This document shows, in pieces, positions 52,375-61,548 of a stretch of 64,000 bases of DNA. Each line of letters opens with the position of its first letter. Position 1 is the first letter of the stretch. The notes under the pieces are model-generated. The model was not told the origin of the DNA, made no database searches, and worked only from the letters and a program-made list of their open reading frames with translations. The DNA lies in the NCBI RefSeq assembly GCF_020829595.1, contig NZ_JAIVFW010000027.1, positions 1-64,000 on the forward strand, read 5' to 3'. A program made the position numbers and the translations under genes. This stretch comes from Nostoc sp. CHAB 5844. Its GTDB lineage: Bacteria > Cyanobacteriota > Cyanobacteriia > Cyanobacteriales > Nostocaceae.

Positions 52375-52959
52375 CTACCAAATCTTAGACATATTTAAGA
52401 TAAATCCCGGTAAAATTGGATCTGCACTCACTTGAGCGGGATTCTCTAAACATTCTTCTGGTTGACCAGGACGATAGATATAAACTCGACGATGCTTGCG
52501 GTCAATTAACCAACCTAACTGTACCCCTGGTTCTTTGATGTATTCTGCCATTTTATCTTTCAGAGGTTGAAGGTTATCGCTTGGCGATCGCAATTCAATT
52601 ACAAAATCGGGACAAATTGGTGCAAATCTTTGTTGTTGTTCTGATGATAAAGTTTTCCAGCGTTCTAATTTTATCCAGGAAGCATCGGGAGAGCGTTTTG
52701 CACCCGTGGATAAAGTAAATCCTGTACTGGAACTAAACGCTATTCCTGTTCCGTCTTTTTCTGTCCAAACGTACAACTGACCAACAATATTAAATTCTCG
52801 ATTACCTGTCTCGGAACCTGTTGGTGGCATAATTGAGATCTCTCTAAATTGATTCATTTCAATGCGTAAGTCACGATTTATCTGACAGAACTCAAAAAAT
52901 TGTTCGTCTGTCATTTGCATTGAAGGTGGCATTTGTATGACTAATAGAGATGACAGCAT
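52375..52959 (-). CDS. Uma2-family protein, tandem copy 1
   Basis: This 194-residue Uma2/DUF820 protein is the third in transcription order of a tandem array. It shares with its neighbours MQMTDEQFFEFCQ, PPTGSETGNREFNI, CPDFVIELRSPSDNLQPLKDKM and QLGWLIDRKHRRVYIYRPGQP. It differs mainly at the ends (MLSSLLVIQMPP start, VSADPILPGFILNMSKIW end). Its nuclease-like acidic residues are intact. It lies convergent to the STAND gene, 49 bases away. Confidence 0.9.
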   Translation of the reverse strand: MLSSLLVIQMPPSMQMTDEQFFEFCQINRDLRIEMNQFREISIMPPTGSETGNREFNIVGQLYVWTEKDGTGIAFSSSTGFTLSTGAKRSPDASWIKLERWKTLSSEQQQRFAPICPDFVIELRSPSDNLQPLKDKMAEYIKEPGVQLGWLIDRKHRRVYIYRPGQPEECLENPAQVSADPILPGFILNMSKIW

Positions 52960-52977
52960 AATGCCTCAAAAATTGTA

Positions 52978-53562
52978 CTACCAAACCTTATTCATATTCA
53001 AAATAAATCCAGGCAAGACAGGTTCACCACTCACAGTCTCAGGATTTTCCCAAATTTTCTCTGGTTGACCAGGACGATAGATATAAACTCGGCGATGCTT
53101 GCGGTCAATTAACCAACCTAACTGTACCCCTGGTTCTTTGATATATTCTGCCATTTTATCTTTCAGAGGTTGAAGGTTATCGCTTGGCGATCGCAATTCC
53201 ACCACAAAATCGGGACAAATTGGTGCAAATCTTTGTTGTTGTTCTGATGATAAAGTATTCCAACGTTCTAGTTTCATCCAGGAAGCATCGGGAGAGCGTT
53301 TTGCACCCGTGGATAAAGTAAATCCTGTACTGGAACTAAAAGCTATACCTGTACCATCTTGTTCTGTCCAAATTCCTAGCTGTACAGCAATATTAAATTC
53401 TCGATTACCTGTCTCTGAACCTGTTGGTGGCATAATTAAGATTTCTCCAAATCTATCTCGCTCAATGCGTAAGTCACGATTCACTTGACAGAACTCAAAA
53501 AACTGTTCGTCTGTCATTTGCATTGAAGGCGGAATTTGAATCATTAAGGGATGTGACAGCAT
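52978..53562 (-). CDS. Uma2-family protein, tandem copy 2
   Basis: This is the middle copy, again 194 residues and 585 bases. It differs from copy 1 in the RFGEILIMPPTG segment (DRFGEI for NQFREI) and LGIWTEQDG, while the core CPDFVVELRSPSDNLQPLKDKM is nearly the same. The gaps to both neighbours are 18 bases and of identical sequence (AATGCCTCAAAAATTGTA), so the unit is a 603-base tandem duplication. Confidence 0.9.
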   Translation of the reverse strand: MLSHPLMIQIPPSMQMTDEQFFEFCQVNRDLRIERDRFGEILIMPPTGSETGNREFNIAVQLGIWTEQDGTGIAFSSSTGFTLSTGAKRSPDASWMKLERWNTLSSEQQQRFAPICPDFVVELRSPSDNLQPLKDKMAEYIKEPGVQLGWLIDRKHRRVYIYRPGQPEKIWENPETVSGEPVLPGFILNMNKVW

Positions 53563-53580
53563 AATGCCTCAAAAATTGTA

Positions 53581-54165
53581 CTACCAAACCTTATTCATAT
53601 TCAAAATAAATCCAGGCAAGACAGGTTCACCACTCACAGTTTCAGGATTTTCCAAAATTTCCTCTGGTTGACCAGGACGATAGATATAAACTCGGCGATG
53701 CTTGCGGTCAATTAACCAACCTAACTGTACCCCTGGTTCTTGCATATATTCTGCCATTTTATCTTTCAGAGGTTGGAGGTTATCGCTTGGCGATCGCAAT
53801 TCAATTACAAAATCGGGACAAATTGGTGCAAATCTTTGTTGTTGTTCTGATGATAAAGTATTCCAGCGTTCTAATTTTATCCATGAAGCATCGGGAGAGC
53901 GTTTTGCACCCGTGGATAAAGTAAATCCTGTACTAGAGTCAAAACAAATACCTGTACCATCTTTTTCTGACCATACCCACAGCTGCCCAAATATATTACC
54001 TCCTCGATAGCCTGTCTCTGAACCTGTTGGTGGCATAATTGAGATTTCTCCAAATTGATTCATTTCAATGCGTAAGTCACGATTCACTTGACAGAAATCA
54101 AAAAATTGTTCGTCTGTCATTTGCATTGAAGGCGGAATTTGCAGCACTAAGGGAGATAAACGCAT
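53581..54165 (-). CDS. Uma2-family protein, tandem copy 3
   Basis: This is the first copy in transcription order, 194 residues from the ATG at 54165 (MRLSPLVLQIPPSMQ). It has CFDSSTGFTLSTG like the dispersed copy at 39.5 kb, where copies 1 and 2 have AFSSSTGF, so the copies have exchanged or diverged in blocks. A longer in-frame start at 54204 (MRENKNK) is rejected because the two other array copies start at the equivalent of 54165. Confidence 0.88.
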   Translation of the reverse strand: MRLSPLVLQIPPSMQMTDEQFFDFCQVNRDLRIEMNQFGEISIMPPTGSETGYRGGNIFGQLWVWSEKDGTGICFDSSTGFTLSTGAKRSPDASWIKLERWNTLSSEQQQRFAPICPDFVIELRSPSDNLQPLKDKMAEYMQEPGVQLGWLIDRKHRRVYIYRPGQPEEILENPETVSGEPVLPGFILNMNKVW

Positions 54166-54203
54166 AATGCTTAGGCAACTGGCTTTATTTTTATTCTCAC
54201 GCA

Positions 54204-54244
54204 AAGGCGCAAAGTCGCCAAGGGTAGAAGCAACTTTGCGCCTT
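54204..54244 (-). terminator. 12-bp-arm hairpin between Uma2 array and peroxiredoxin
   Basis: AAGGCGCAAAGT (54204-54215) pairs perfectly with ACTTTGCGCCTT (54233-54244) around 17 bases. It lies downstream of the peroxiredoxin gene and upstream of the first Uma2 copy, both on the minus strand. No T-run follows directly, so termination is possible but not certain. Confidence 0.5.
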
Positions 54245-54266
54245 GTTGTGAAATCATGATGAGATT

Positions 54267-54905
54267 TTACTTGTTAGGCTGAGGAGTTAACCGCAGATAG
54301 GGTTTAACTTCTTGGTAGCCTTTGGGGAATTTTTCTTTCAGCACTTCTGGATCTTTGAGGGAGGGGACGATAACGCAATCATCACCATCTTTCCAGTCGG
54401 CTGGGGTAGCTACACTGTAATTATCGGTGAGTTGCAGTGAATCAATTACTCGCAAAATTTCGTCAAAGTTGCGTCCGGTGCTGGGAGGATAGGTGAAGGT
54501 GAGGCGTAGTTTTTTGTTAGGGTCGATAACAAAGACGGAACGCACTGTTACCGCTGCGTTGGCGTTAGGGTGAATCATGTCATAAAGGTCAGAAACCTGA
54601 CGATCCGCGTCTGCCAAAATTGGGTAGTTGAGTGAGGTGTTTTGCGTTTCTTCGATGTCGCCTACCCAGCCGTTATGCGATTCTACATTATCAACGCTGA
54701 GTGCGATCGCTTTAACGTTGCGCTTGTCAAATTCGGGTTTCAGTTTCGCAACTGTACCTAGTTCAGTAGTACAAACAGGTGTAAAGTCAGCAGGGTGAGA
54801 AAACAGCACCACCCAGCTGTCACCTGCCCATTCGTAAAAATTTATGTCGCCATGTGTAGAGGCTTGCGTAAAGTTGGGTACTGTATCACCAAGATGGAGA
54901 GTCAT
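54267..54905 (-). CDS. 1-Cys peroxiredoxin
   Basis: This 212-residue peroxiredoxin of the Prx6/1-Cys type reduces peroxides. The peroxidatic Cys is in SHPADFTPVCTTELG; the Arg and Trp partners occur in DRQVSDLYDMIHPN and the later VRSVFVIDPNKKLRL. The extended C-terminal arm (TPADWKDGDDCVIVPSLKDPE) is typical of Prx6-class enzymes. It is a single gene on the minus strand. Confidence 0.94.
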   Translation of the reverse strand: MTLHLGDTVPNFTQASTHGDINFYEWAGDSWVVLFSHPADFTPVCTTELGTVAKLKPEFDKRNVKAIALSVDNVESHNGWVGDIEETQNTSLNYPILADADRQVSDLYDMIHPNANAAVTVRSVFVIDPNKKLRLTFTYPPSTGRNFDEILRVIDSLQLTDNYSVATPADWKDGDDCVIVPSLKDPEVLKEKFPKGYQEVKPYLRLTPQPNK

Positions 54906-55199
54906 GAGAGATTCCCTGTAGATAAAAAGCCAGATGTAGTCTACTTTGCTATCATCACATAAAACATCGGTTTCCCTATCGGCTTTTAGCTATTTTTTAC
55001 AAAATTTTAAGTTCTTAGCACAGCGACAGGGATAGATGCAGTGTAACTAGATGAGGCTTGATTATTATACAGATATAATGTTTGTCTTTTACACTTAATC
55101 AATTAACTAGAAATTAACTTTCTGATCACACAATAGAATCGGAATTCCACCAATACATTGCAGAGATTGCTAGATTACTAATCGTTCTGGGAGAAGTAC

Positions 55200-56912
55200 A
55201 TGATTTTTCAAAAGTCTCGGTTCGTTAAGCATCTTCTAGTCATCTCTGCTTTAGTGTTAATGACGGGATGTAACACTAACTCCAATTCAGAAGACAATTT
55301 TACAGGGTTAAAAGTCAAACTGTTGGTAGGCAGCGCTTTGGGAGACTTCTGTAACCAAGCAGCAAAAAACTTTAATGCAACACAACCAAAGCTAGATAAT
55401 GGTACAGCTTTTCAGGTGAGATGCGAAGCAATAGGTAGTGGCGATGTCGTCACTAAGGTAGTTGCTTTAGCAGATCAATTGCAAAAGGGTATAGTGCAAG
55501 CTGATGCACCAGACTTTCCGACAATTATTTCTCTGGATGGAGATATATATCACAGTCAGTTAATTTACCGGATAAACCAACTGGTTCCGGGAAAAAATTA
55601 CATTCCAGAAATTACAGAATCACAACTCATCACCAATACTCCAATGGTGTTTATGGCACAAGCAGATATAGCTGCTGGTTTGCGAAAGGTAGCTGATCCT
55701 TATAAAGCTTTGGTAACAGCTAAAACTCACCGTGAAATTGATTCAGCTTCTCCACTGTTGACAGTTCACTATGTACATTCTGCCCCAACTCGTTCTAATT
55801 CTGGGTTGCAAACACTAGTAGCACAATATGCCAGTGTATCGGGTAAACGTCCTGAAGAAATAACTGTGGCGGATGTGCAGAAGTTTCAACCCCAAATTCA
55901 GCAAATTCAAAGCAAAATTACTCGTTACGGCGTTTCTACTAATTCTCTTGCCCAAGCAATGGTAAAAAACGGGCCATTTTGGGCTTCAGTTGGTTCTGTG
56001 TATGAATCAAGTGTAATTGTTGCCAATTCAGGACTACCACAGGGACAGCAGCGTTATGAAGCAGTTTATCCCAAGGCAACATTTACTTCTAATATGCGGG
56101 CGATTGTACCAAATGCACCTTGGGTAAGTCCGGATGAGAAGGCGGCGGCGGAGAAATTTATTGCTTATTGGAAGTCGCCTGATACACAAAAAATTGCTAC
56201 TGATTTAGGTTTACGTCCAGGAACGCCAGGAGTCGCTTTAGGTGCTAAGTTTACGTCAGAATTTGGGGTTGATGCCCAAGCTAAGTATGATTCTTTACGT
56301 CCGCCAAAGCCAGAGGTTGTAAACGCAATGCTGAAATCTTGGCAGGAATTGGCGAAAAAACCTTCGTTGGTGGTGGTTGTTGTCGATTCTTCAGGATCAA
56401 TGTCAGGTGATAAATTACCTGCTGTACAGAATACTTTACAAAATTACATTAAGAACTTGGGGCCAAAAGAGCAAATTGCGTTGATTGATTTTGATTCGGA
56501 AATTCGTCCACCTGTCTTGGTAGATGGTACACCCCAAGGGCGCGATCGCGGTTGGCAATTTGTCAATGGACTCCAAGCTGACGGTGGTACAAAATTATAC
56601 GACGCTGCCTTAGAAGCCAGAAACTGGCTACAAAAAAATCTGCGTAAAGATGCTATTAATGCTGTGTTGATATTAACTGATGGTGAGGATGCAGGTTCAA
56701 AAATTAAGTTAGATGAGTTAGAACAAGAGTTGAAACAAAGTGGTTTTTCAACTGACCAAAGAATTGGATTTTTTACTATTGGCTATGGTAAAGAAGGCGA
56801 GTTTAAACCTGATGTTTTGCAAGAAATTGCTGAGTTAAATGGAGGATATTATTCTCAAGGCAACCCAGAGACAATTTTGCAGTTAATGTCGAATTTACAA
56901 GTAGAGTTTTAA
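55200..56912 (+). CDS. Lipoprotein with substrate-binding and VWA domains
   Basis: This 570-residue lipoprotein has the signal peptide ends LVLMTGC, a lipobox, so it is exported and lipid-anchored. Residues about 35-390 form a periplasmic substrate-binding domain of the extracellular-solute-binding type (LKVKLLVGSALGDFCNQAAKNF, HSAPTRSNSGLQTLVAQYA). Residues about 395-570 are a VWA domain with DSSGSMSG and DGGTKLYD metal-site residues. The fusion of a solute-binding fold to VWA is known in scattered bacteria; its ligand is unknown. Two related genes follow closely. Confidence 0.85.
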   Translation: MIFQKSRFVKHLLVISALVLMTGCNTNSNSEDNFTGLKVKLLVGSALGDFCNQAAKNFNATQPKLDNGTAFQVRCEAIGSGDVVTKVVALADQLQKGIVQADAPDFPTIISLDGDIYHSQLIYRINQLVPGKNYIPEITESQLITNTPMVFMAQADIAAGLRKVADPYKALVTAKTHREIDSASPLLTVHYVHSAPTRSNSGLQTLVAQYASVSGKRPEEITVADVQKFQPQIQQIQSKITRYGVSTNSLAQAMVKNGPFWASVGSVYESSVIVANSGLPQGQQRYEAVYPKATFTSNMRAIVPNAPWVSPDEKAAAEKFIAYWKSPDTQKIATDLGLRPGTPGVALGAKFTSEFGVDAQAKYDSLRPPKPEVVNAMLKSWQELAKKPSLVVVVVDSSGSMSGDKLPAVQNTLQNYIKNLGPKEQIALIDFDSEIRPPVLVDGTPQGRDRGWQFVNGLQADGGTKLYDAALEARNWLQKNLRKDAINAVLILTDGEDAGSKIKLDELEQELKQSGFSTDQRIGFFTIGYGKEGEFKPDVLQEIAELNGGYYSQGNPETILQLMSNLQVEF

Positions 56913-56944
56913 ACTGCGGATGAATACAGAATAGGTGATCATTG

Positions 56945-57667
56945 ATGAAATTAGTAAATCCACTTTATTACCCGTTAGCAGTCTTATTGGGAGGAATTTC
57001 TCTGTTTTTTGGAGTGCGTTTTTTGCAATTACCAAGTCAGATTGTGTTGCCAATTGCTTCGGGAATTACTTTAATTAGTGCGAGTATTTTAAAATCCCGT
57101 GAGCCAAAATATTTTGAATTGGCTAATTCTGAACTAGAACAAGAAATTCACGCGGTACATACTGCTGCTGTAGCATTGGTAAAGCAATCAGATAACTTAC
57201 GATTAGAAGCCAAAAATATCCTAACAGATTCGTTTCAAATCGAACTTTTAACAGGATTGGAAATAAACAGCGATCGCATTGCTACATTACCACCAAAAAT
57301 TGACACCGTAGCAGTTAATTTGTATGGCAATACTCCCATACTGTCGCTGAGTTCTTTACAGCAGCAATTGCAGGAGGTAGAACAAAAGTTGAATGTCAGT
57401 TCTGGTGTAGCTAAGGAACATCTCAATCAACTGGCAGACAGTCTCAGACGTAACATTAAGTTAGCCCAAGATGGCGAAGATACACGTTTAGCAAGAATAA
57501 TTAATATTTCAACTTTAATTCAAGATTGTACTGGAGTATTGCAGCAGTTACAAACTAAACTGCGTGCTGCTGACTTAACTGACTCTCAACAAATTAATGA
57601 GTTACAATTACTTAGCGATGGGTTGAATAGTTTATTAGAAAATCTCGATTTATTAATACGCAAATAA
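56945..57667 (+). CDS. Membrane-anchored coiled-coil protein (XpaC-like?)
   Basis: This 240-residue protein has two N-terminal transmembrane helices (LYYPLAVLLGGISLFFGVRF and IVLPIASGITLISASIL) followed by a cytosolic helical and coiled-coil region (LEQEIHAVHTAAVALVKQSDNLR..., SLQQQLQEVEQKLN). The layout resembles XpaC-type proteins that accompany TelA, but no clear motif confirms this and no telA is seen. It starts 32 bases after the SBP-VWA gene and ends 8 bases before the next, so the three form an operon. Confidence 0.7.
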   Translation: MKLVNPLYYPLAVLLGGISLFFGVRFLQLPSQIVLPIASGITLISASILKSREPKYFELANSELEQEIHAVHTAAVALVKQSDNLRLEAKNILTDSFQIELLTGLEINSDRIATLPPKIDTVAVNLYGNTPILSLSSLQQQLQEVEQKLNVSSGVAKEHLNQLADSLRRNIKLAQDGEDTRLARIINISTLIQDCTGVLQQLQTKLRAADLTDSQQINELQLLSDGLNSLLENLDLLIRK

Positions 57668-57675
57668 TCAAAATT

Positions 57676-58815
57676 ATGTCACTGAGATTACAAATTAACT
57701 CTCAAGTCAAGCAACAATCAAAATCCTCAAGACTGATTACTTCAGTTGCCATTATTATAGCAGCCTTGGGTTTAACTTACATCCCAATTCCTGGTTTACG
57801 AAAAACAGTAATTATTGTCAGTGGTACAGAACTGCAAGAACCACTTCAACAACTAGAAGCAAAATTTGAGCAGGCAAATCCTAATATTAAATTAGAACTA
57901 GAATTTCAAGGTTCTCAAGAAATAGTTAACAACTATATTGACCAGAAGAATAAGTTTCAACCGACAATATTAATTCCAGCTAATGGAGAAATTTTATCAG
58001 AATTAAGCGATCGCCTCCGCACGACTAATCAAACCGAACCCTTTTACGATTCTCCCCGACCACTGGCAAGAACTCTACTAGTAGGTATCGCTTGGCCAGA
58101 ACGCGGTAAAGTTCTCTTCCCTAATGGACGCTTTCAATGGTCAAGGCTTGAACAAGCAATGCAAGCAGGTAACTGGGAAAAAGTTGGCGGTTCAAGTAAT
58201 TGGGGTAGTTTTGATTTTGTCACCACAGACCCCACTCGGTCGAATAGTGGTCAGTTAACTTTGAACTTGTGGACACAATCAAAATTAGGTGGAACTATTA
58301 ACGCTGATAGTTTCAACAATTCATCGGTGCAGTTACTGTTTAGTTTAATTAAAAAATCCGTTTATCAGCCGCCTCGTTCTACAGATATTCTGCTGCAAGA
58401 ATTTATTGTCAGAGGCCCCAACGATGCTGATGTTGCAACTGTATATGAAAGTATAGCCTTGCACCGTTGGCAACAATCAGCCGCCAGCAAAGGCAAACCT
58501 TACCAAATTTATTATTTAGACCCGTCAATTGAAACTACCGCCACAGCAGCAATTGTCCGACGAGACGTAGATGCAGGTACAGCAAAAGCCGCAAAAGAAT
58601 TTTTAGACTTTCTTACTCAACCAGAACAACAAGCAGTGTTTGTCCAATATGGTTTTCGTCCGGTGAATAATAATGTCGATTTCAAGACTGTACCTAATAG
58701 TCCGTGGAGTCAAAATATTCCCGGTGCGGAAGTTAAGCCAAGTATGCAAATTCTGCCACCACCTGATAATAAAACTATCACAGAAATTCAACGCCAGTGG
58801 GAACGAGCGAATTAG
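57676..58815 (+). CDS. Membrane-tethered substrate-binding protein
   Basis: This 379-residue protein has one N-terminal membrane helix (LITSVAIIIAALGLTYIPI) without a lipobox, then a solute-binding fold: VIIVSGTELQEPLQQLEAKFEQANPNIKLELEFQGSQE in outline, TTDPTRSNSGQLTLNLW and FVQYGFRPVN. The TRSNSG motif is shared with the SBP-VWA protein two genes upstream, so both domains probably bind similar ligands. No ABC permease or ATPase is nearby, which argues for a sensing or scaffolding role rather than import. Confidence 0.82.
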   Translation: MSLRLQINSQVKQQSKSSRLITSVAIIIAALGLTYIPIPGLRKTVIIVSGTELQEPLQQLEAKFEQANPNIKLELEFQGSQEIVNNYIDQKNKFQPTILIPANGEILSELSDRLRTTNQTEPFYDSPRPLARTLLVGIAWPERGKVLFPNGRFQWSRLEQAMQAGNWEKVGGSSNWGSFDFVTTDPTRSNSGQLTLNLWTQSKLGGTINADSFNNSSVQLLFSLIKKSVYQPPRSTDILLQEFIVRGPNDADVATVYESIALHRWQQSAASKGKPYQIYYLDPSIETTATAAIVRRDVDAGTAKAAKEFLDFLTQPEQQAVFVQYGFRPVNNNVDFKTVPNSPWSQNIPGAEVKPSMQILPPPDNKTITEIQRQWERAN

Positions 58816-58940
58816 GAAAATTTTTCTCATATCATTTTCTACATCGTACACCCCTATACTCTGACATTTTTCAGGGTAGCAACTATCGTCGATATTTTGA
58901 GTGTCTATTGATCCTAAAATAGTTGATTGTAGAGAAAGAT

Positions 58941-59633
58941 ATGGTTAGTGGTGATCGATTAATAATGAATCAAGATTTACTACAATCATCAACACTAAAA
59001 ATTTTAGTTATTGATGACCATCAATTAATTTTAAGTGGAACCCTCAACATATTACAACAACGATATCCAAATGCAGCGATCGCCAAAGCAAATACGGCAG
59101 TTGAAGCGATCGCCCAAATTGTCAATTCTAAGTTTGACTTAATTGTGATGGATTTGTCCATACCAGAACAAGTTGGAATTATTGCTCAGATCGATACAGG
59201 TCTAAACTTAATCAAACACTTGCTTAAGCAATACCCACAACAGAATTTTTTAGTGCAGAGTAGCTATGTCAAAGCATTAATTAGGATTAAACACGAGATT
59301 GATGAACATCAAGGTGGCTTTGCGATCGCAGATAAAGGATTATCGGAATATGAAATGTTAATTCGGGCTAATCTAGCACTACAAGGTGCAACTCATACTA
59401 AAGATATTAATACATCATTAGAACTTAAACCAGAATGGTTAGAAGTGTTAAAATTAGCCTTTGAAAAAGGATTAACAGATAAACAGATTTCTTTACAGAT
59501 GTACAGATCAGAACGTGCTGTACGTACATACTGGACAAAAATTCAAGATATACTTGGTGTTTATCCAGAAGAAGGTAAAAACATGCGAATTCAAACTGAA
59601 ATTCGCGCTCGTCAAGAAGGATTAATTGATTAG
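58941..59633 (+). CDS. Response regulator with LuxR-type output
   Basis: This 230-residue protein has an N-terminal receiver (LKILVIDDHQLILSG with the acidic pair, LIVMDLSIPEQ with the phospho-accepting Asp, a Ser in FLVQSSYVK, and Lys in FAIADKGLS). The C-terminal 70 residues have a LuxR/NarL-like helix-turn-helix (LAFEKGLTDKQISLQMYRSERAVRTYWTKIQDIL). Its kinase follows 34 bases downstream. I prefer the ATG at 58941 over a TTG at 58923; MNQDLLQ at 58965 is also possible. Confidence 0.88.
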   Translation: MVSGDRLIMNQDLLQSSTLKILVIDDHQLILSGTLNILQQRYPNAAIAKANTAVEAIAQIVNSKFDLIVMDLSIPEQVGIIAQIDTGLNLIKHLLKQYPQQNFLVQSSYVKALIRIKHEIDEHQGGFAIADKGLSEYEMLIRANLALQGATHTKDINTSLELKPEWLEVLKLAFEKGLTDKQISLQMYRSERAVRTYWTKIQDILGVYPEEGKNMRIQTEIRARQEGLID

Positions 59634-59667
59634 TTAGGAGTCAACAGTCAATAGTCAATTATTATTT

Positions 59668-61542
59668 ATGAGCTTGTTTAGCAAAAAACAAATTCAACAA
59701 GAGATTGCTATCTTGCGACAAACAGCAATTCCAGGAATCACTGTTTTAATCATCATTATAATTGCTCGCTTAACTGGATTATTACAACATATAAAATTAA
59801 TAACTTTCGACACATTTTTACGTTTTCGTCCAGATGAAAGAACCGACAAACGAGTTGTAATTGTTGGCGTTACAGAACAAGATATAGATAGCACAAAAAG
59901 CTATCCGCTTTCAGACCGAGAAATTGCGTTATTAATTCAAAAAATTCAAACTTCTAAACCAACAGTCATTGGACTTGATATTGTCAGAAACATGGCTGTG
60001 GAACCAGGTCATCAAGAAATTATCAAAGTATTTCGACAATCCAAAAACTTGATTGGTATTGAAAAAGTTTTACCACCTGAAGAAATTTTACCACCACCAT
60101 CACTACCACCAGAACAAATAGGTTTTTCTGATGTCATAGCGGATCAAGATGGTAAGTATCGACGCTATTTACTTTGGACAACAAATCCGAAAAACCAAGA
60201 TGAAGATAAATATTCGTTAGCGTTGCAATTAGCAAAAACTTATTTGTCTGTACAAGGTATCAGTATCGAAACAGGTAAACATGATCCTAATACTATACGA
60301 TTTGCCAATACAGAAATACCTAGATTTTTAGCTAATTCTGGAGGTTATGTAGGAGCGAATGATACTGGTTTAAAGACATTAGTTAATTTTCGGAGTAGTC
60401 AGAAACCATTTAGATTTCTCTCTTTCAATGATATTAAAAGTAATAATTTTCAGCCCCAATGGTTAGAAAATAAAGTTGTAATTATTGGTGTCACAGCCTC
60501 CAGTGTTGCTGATTTTTTCAATACTTCAGCAACTACTAGCTCAAAAATTGCTGGACATATTTATGGCGTAGAATTTCATGCTCATGTTACTTCTCAAATA
60601 ATTAATGCAGTTCTTCACGGTAGACCAATACTAAAATCTTGGTCTCAAGTATGGGAATATTTATGGATCATCGCTTGGGGTTTAATTCCAATTATTATTG
60701 GTATGGTGAATCAAAATATTTGGAAAATTTTATTAATTATGATTCTCGCTAGTTTTTGTTTAACTAGTATAGCTTATTTGTTAATTTTATTGGGTTGGTG
60801 GATTCCCATAGCACCTAACTTAATTATCAATGGTTTAGGATTAAGTGCATTTGCATTTTATAAACATGACCAAGCACAAAAATCTAAAATTAATGAAAGA
60901 CAACAAACAATTGAACATACATTTACACTGATTCATAATGGCCCATTACAAAGTTTAGCTAACATATTAATACAAGCATGCACAGGTAATTTAGAAAATG
61001 AAAAGTTAATACTCAATCTAGAAAAATTGAATCATGAAATTCGGGCGATCGGTGAATACTTAAGAGTCGAAGCTTTAAAGTCAAATGAAAGTTTGCTTTT
61101 AGGAAGTGGTCTCAAACTAGATTTAAAAAGACCTATCCATGAACTTTTTTATGAAGTTTATACTAGTACTATTGAAAGAAAAAATTTAGAATATTTTAAT
61201 AAAATTAATGTTAAAGTTCGGACATTTGATCCAATAGATGATAAATATTTGAGTTTAACAAATAAGCAAGAACTTTGTTTATTTTTAGAAGAAGCTTTAT
61301 GTAATGTAGGTAAACATGCTCAAGGTGCTAAACGGATTGAGGCGATTGGGAAGCAAGAAAACAATTTTTATACTCTCATGATTAAAGATAACGGTTGTGG
61401 ACTGACTTCATCATTTGAAAGTAAAGGGACAAAACAACTCAAAAATATTGCTGATAACTTGGGAGGCGATTTTCAGCGAGAGTCATTATCTCCTAAAGGA
61501 ACAGTTTGTCAAATTACATGGAAGTTGATGAATAATCAATAA
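59668..61542 (+). CDS. CHASE2-domain sensor histidine kinase
   Basis: This 624-residue protein has one N-terminal helix, an extracytoplasmic CHASE2 sensor (about residues 45-310: FDTFLRFRPDERTDKRVVIVGVTEQDI, GLDIVRN, VVIIGVTASSVADFF), then three transmembrane helices (about 330-410) and a kinase part. The phospho-accepting His is in HTFTLIHNGPLQSLANIL, a HisKA_3-like dimerisation helix, and the ATPase domain has EEALCNVGKHAQGAKRI (N box) and IKDNGCGL (G box). It pairs with the response regulator upstream and lies 6 bases before the DUF928 gene. Confidence 0.9.
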   Translation: MSLFSKKQIQQEIAILRQTAIPGITVLIIIIIARLTGLLQHIKLITFDTFLRFRPDERTDKRVVIVGVTEQDIDSTKSYPLSDREIALLIQKIQTSKPTVIGLDIVRNMAVEPGHQEIIKVFRQSKNLIGIEKVLPPEEILPPPSLPPEQIGFSDVIADQDGKYRRYLLWTTNPKNQDEDKYSLALQLAKTYLSVQGISIETGKHDPNTIRFANTEIPRFLANSGGYVGANDTGLKTLVNFRSSQKPFRFLSFNDIKSNNFQPQWLENKVVIIGVTASSVADFFNTSATTSSKIAGHIYGVEFHAHVTSQIINAVLHGRPILKSWSQVWEYLWIIAWGLIPIIIGMVNQNIWKILLIMILASFCLTSIAYLLILLGWWIPIAPNLIINGLGLSAFAFYKHDQAQKSKINERQQTIEHTFTLIHNGPLQSLANILIQACTGNLENEKLILNLEKLNHEIRAIGEYLRVEALKSNESLLLGSGLKLDLKRPIHELFYEVYTSTIERKNLEYFNKINVKVRTFDPIDDKYLSLTNKQELCLFLEEALCNVGKHAQGAKRIEAIGKQENNFYTLMIKDNGCGLTSSFESKGTKQLKNIADNLGGDFQRESLSPKGTVCQITWKLMNNQ

Positions 61543-61548
61543 AAAAAT

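Noticed and set aside
55200-58815. Phosphate or molybdate ABC import operon
   Set aside because: There are two binding-type proteins but no permease or ATPase within reach, and one binding domain is fused to VWA.
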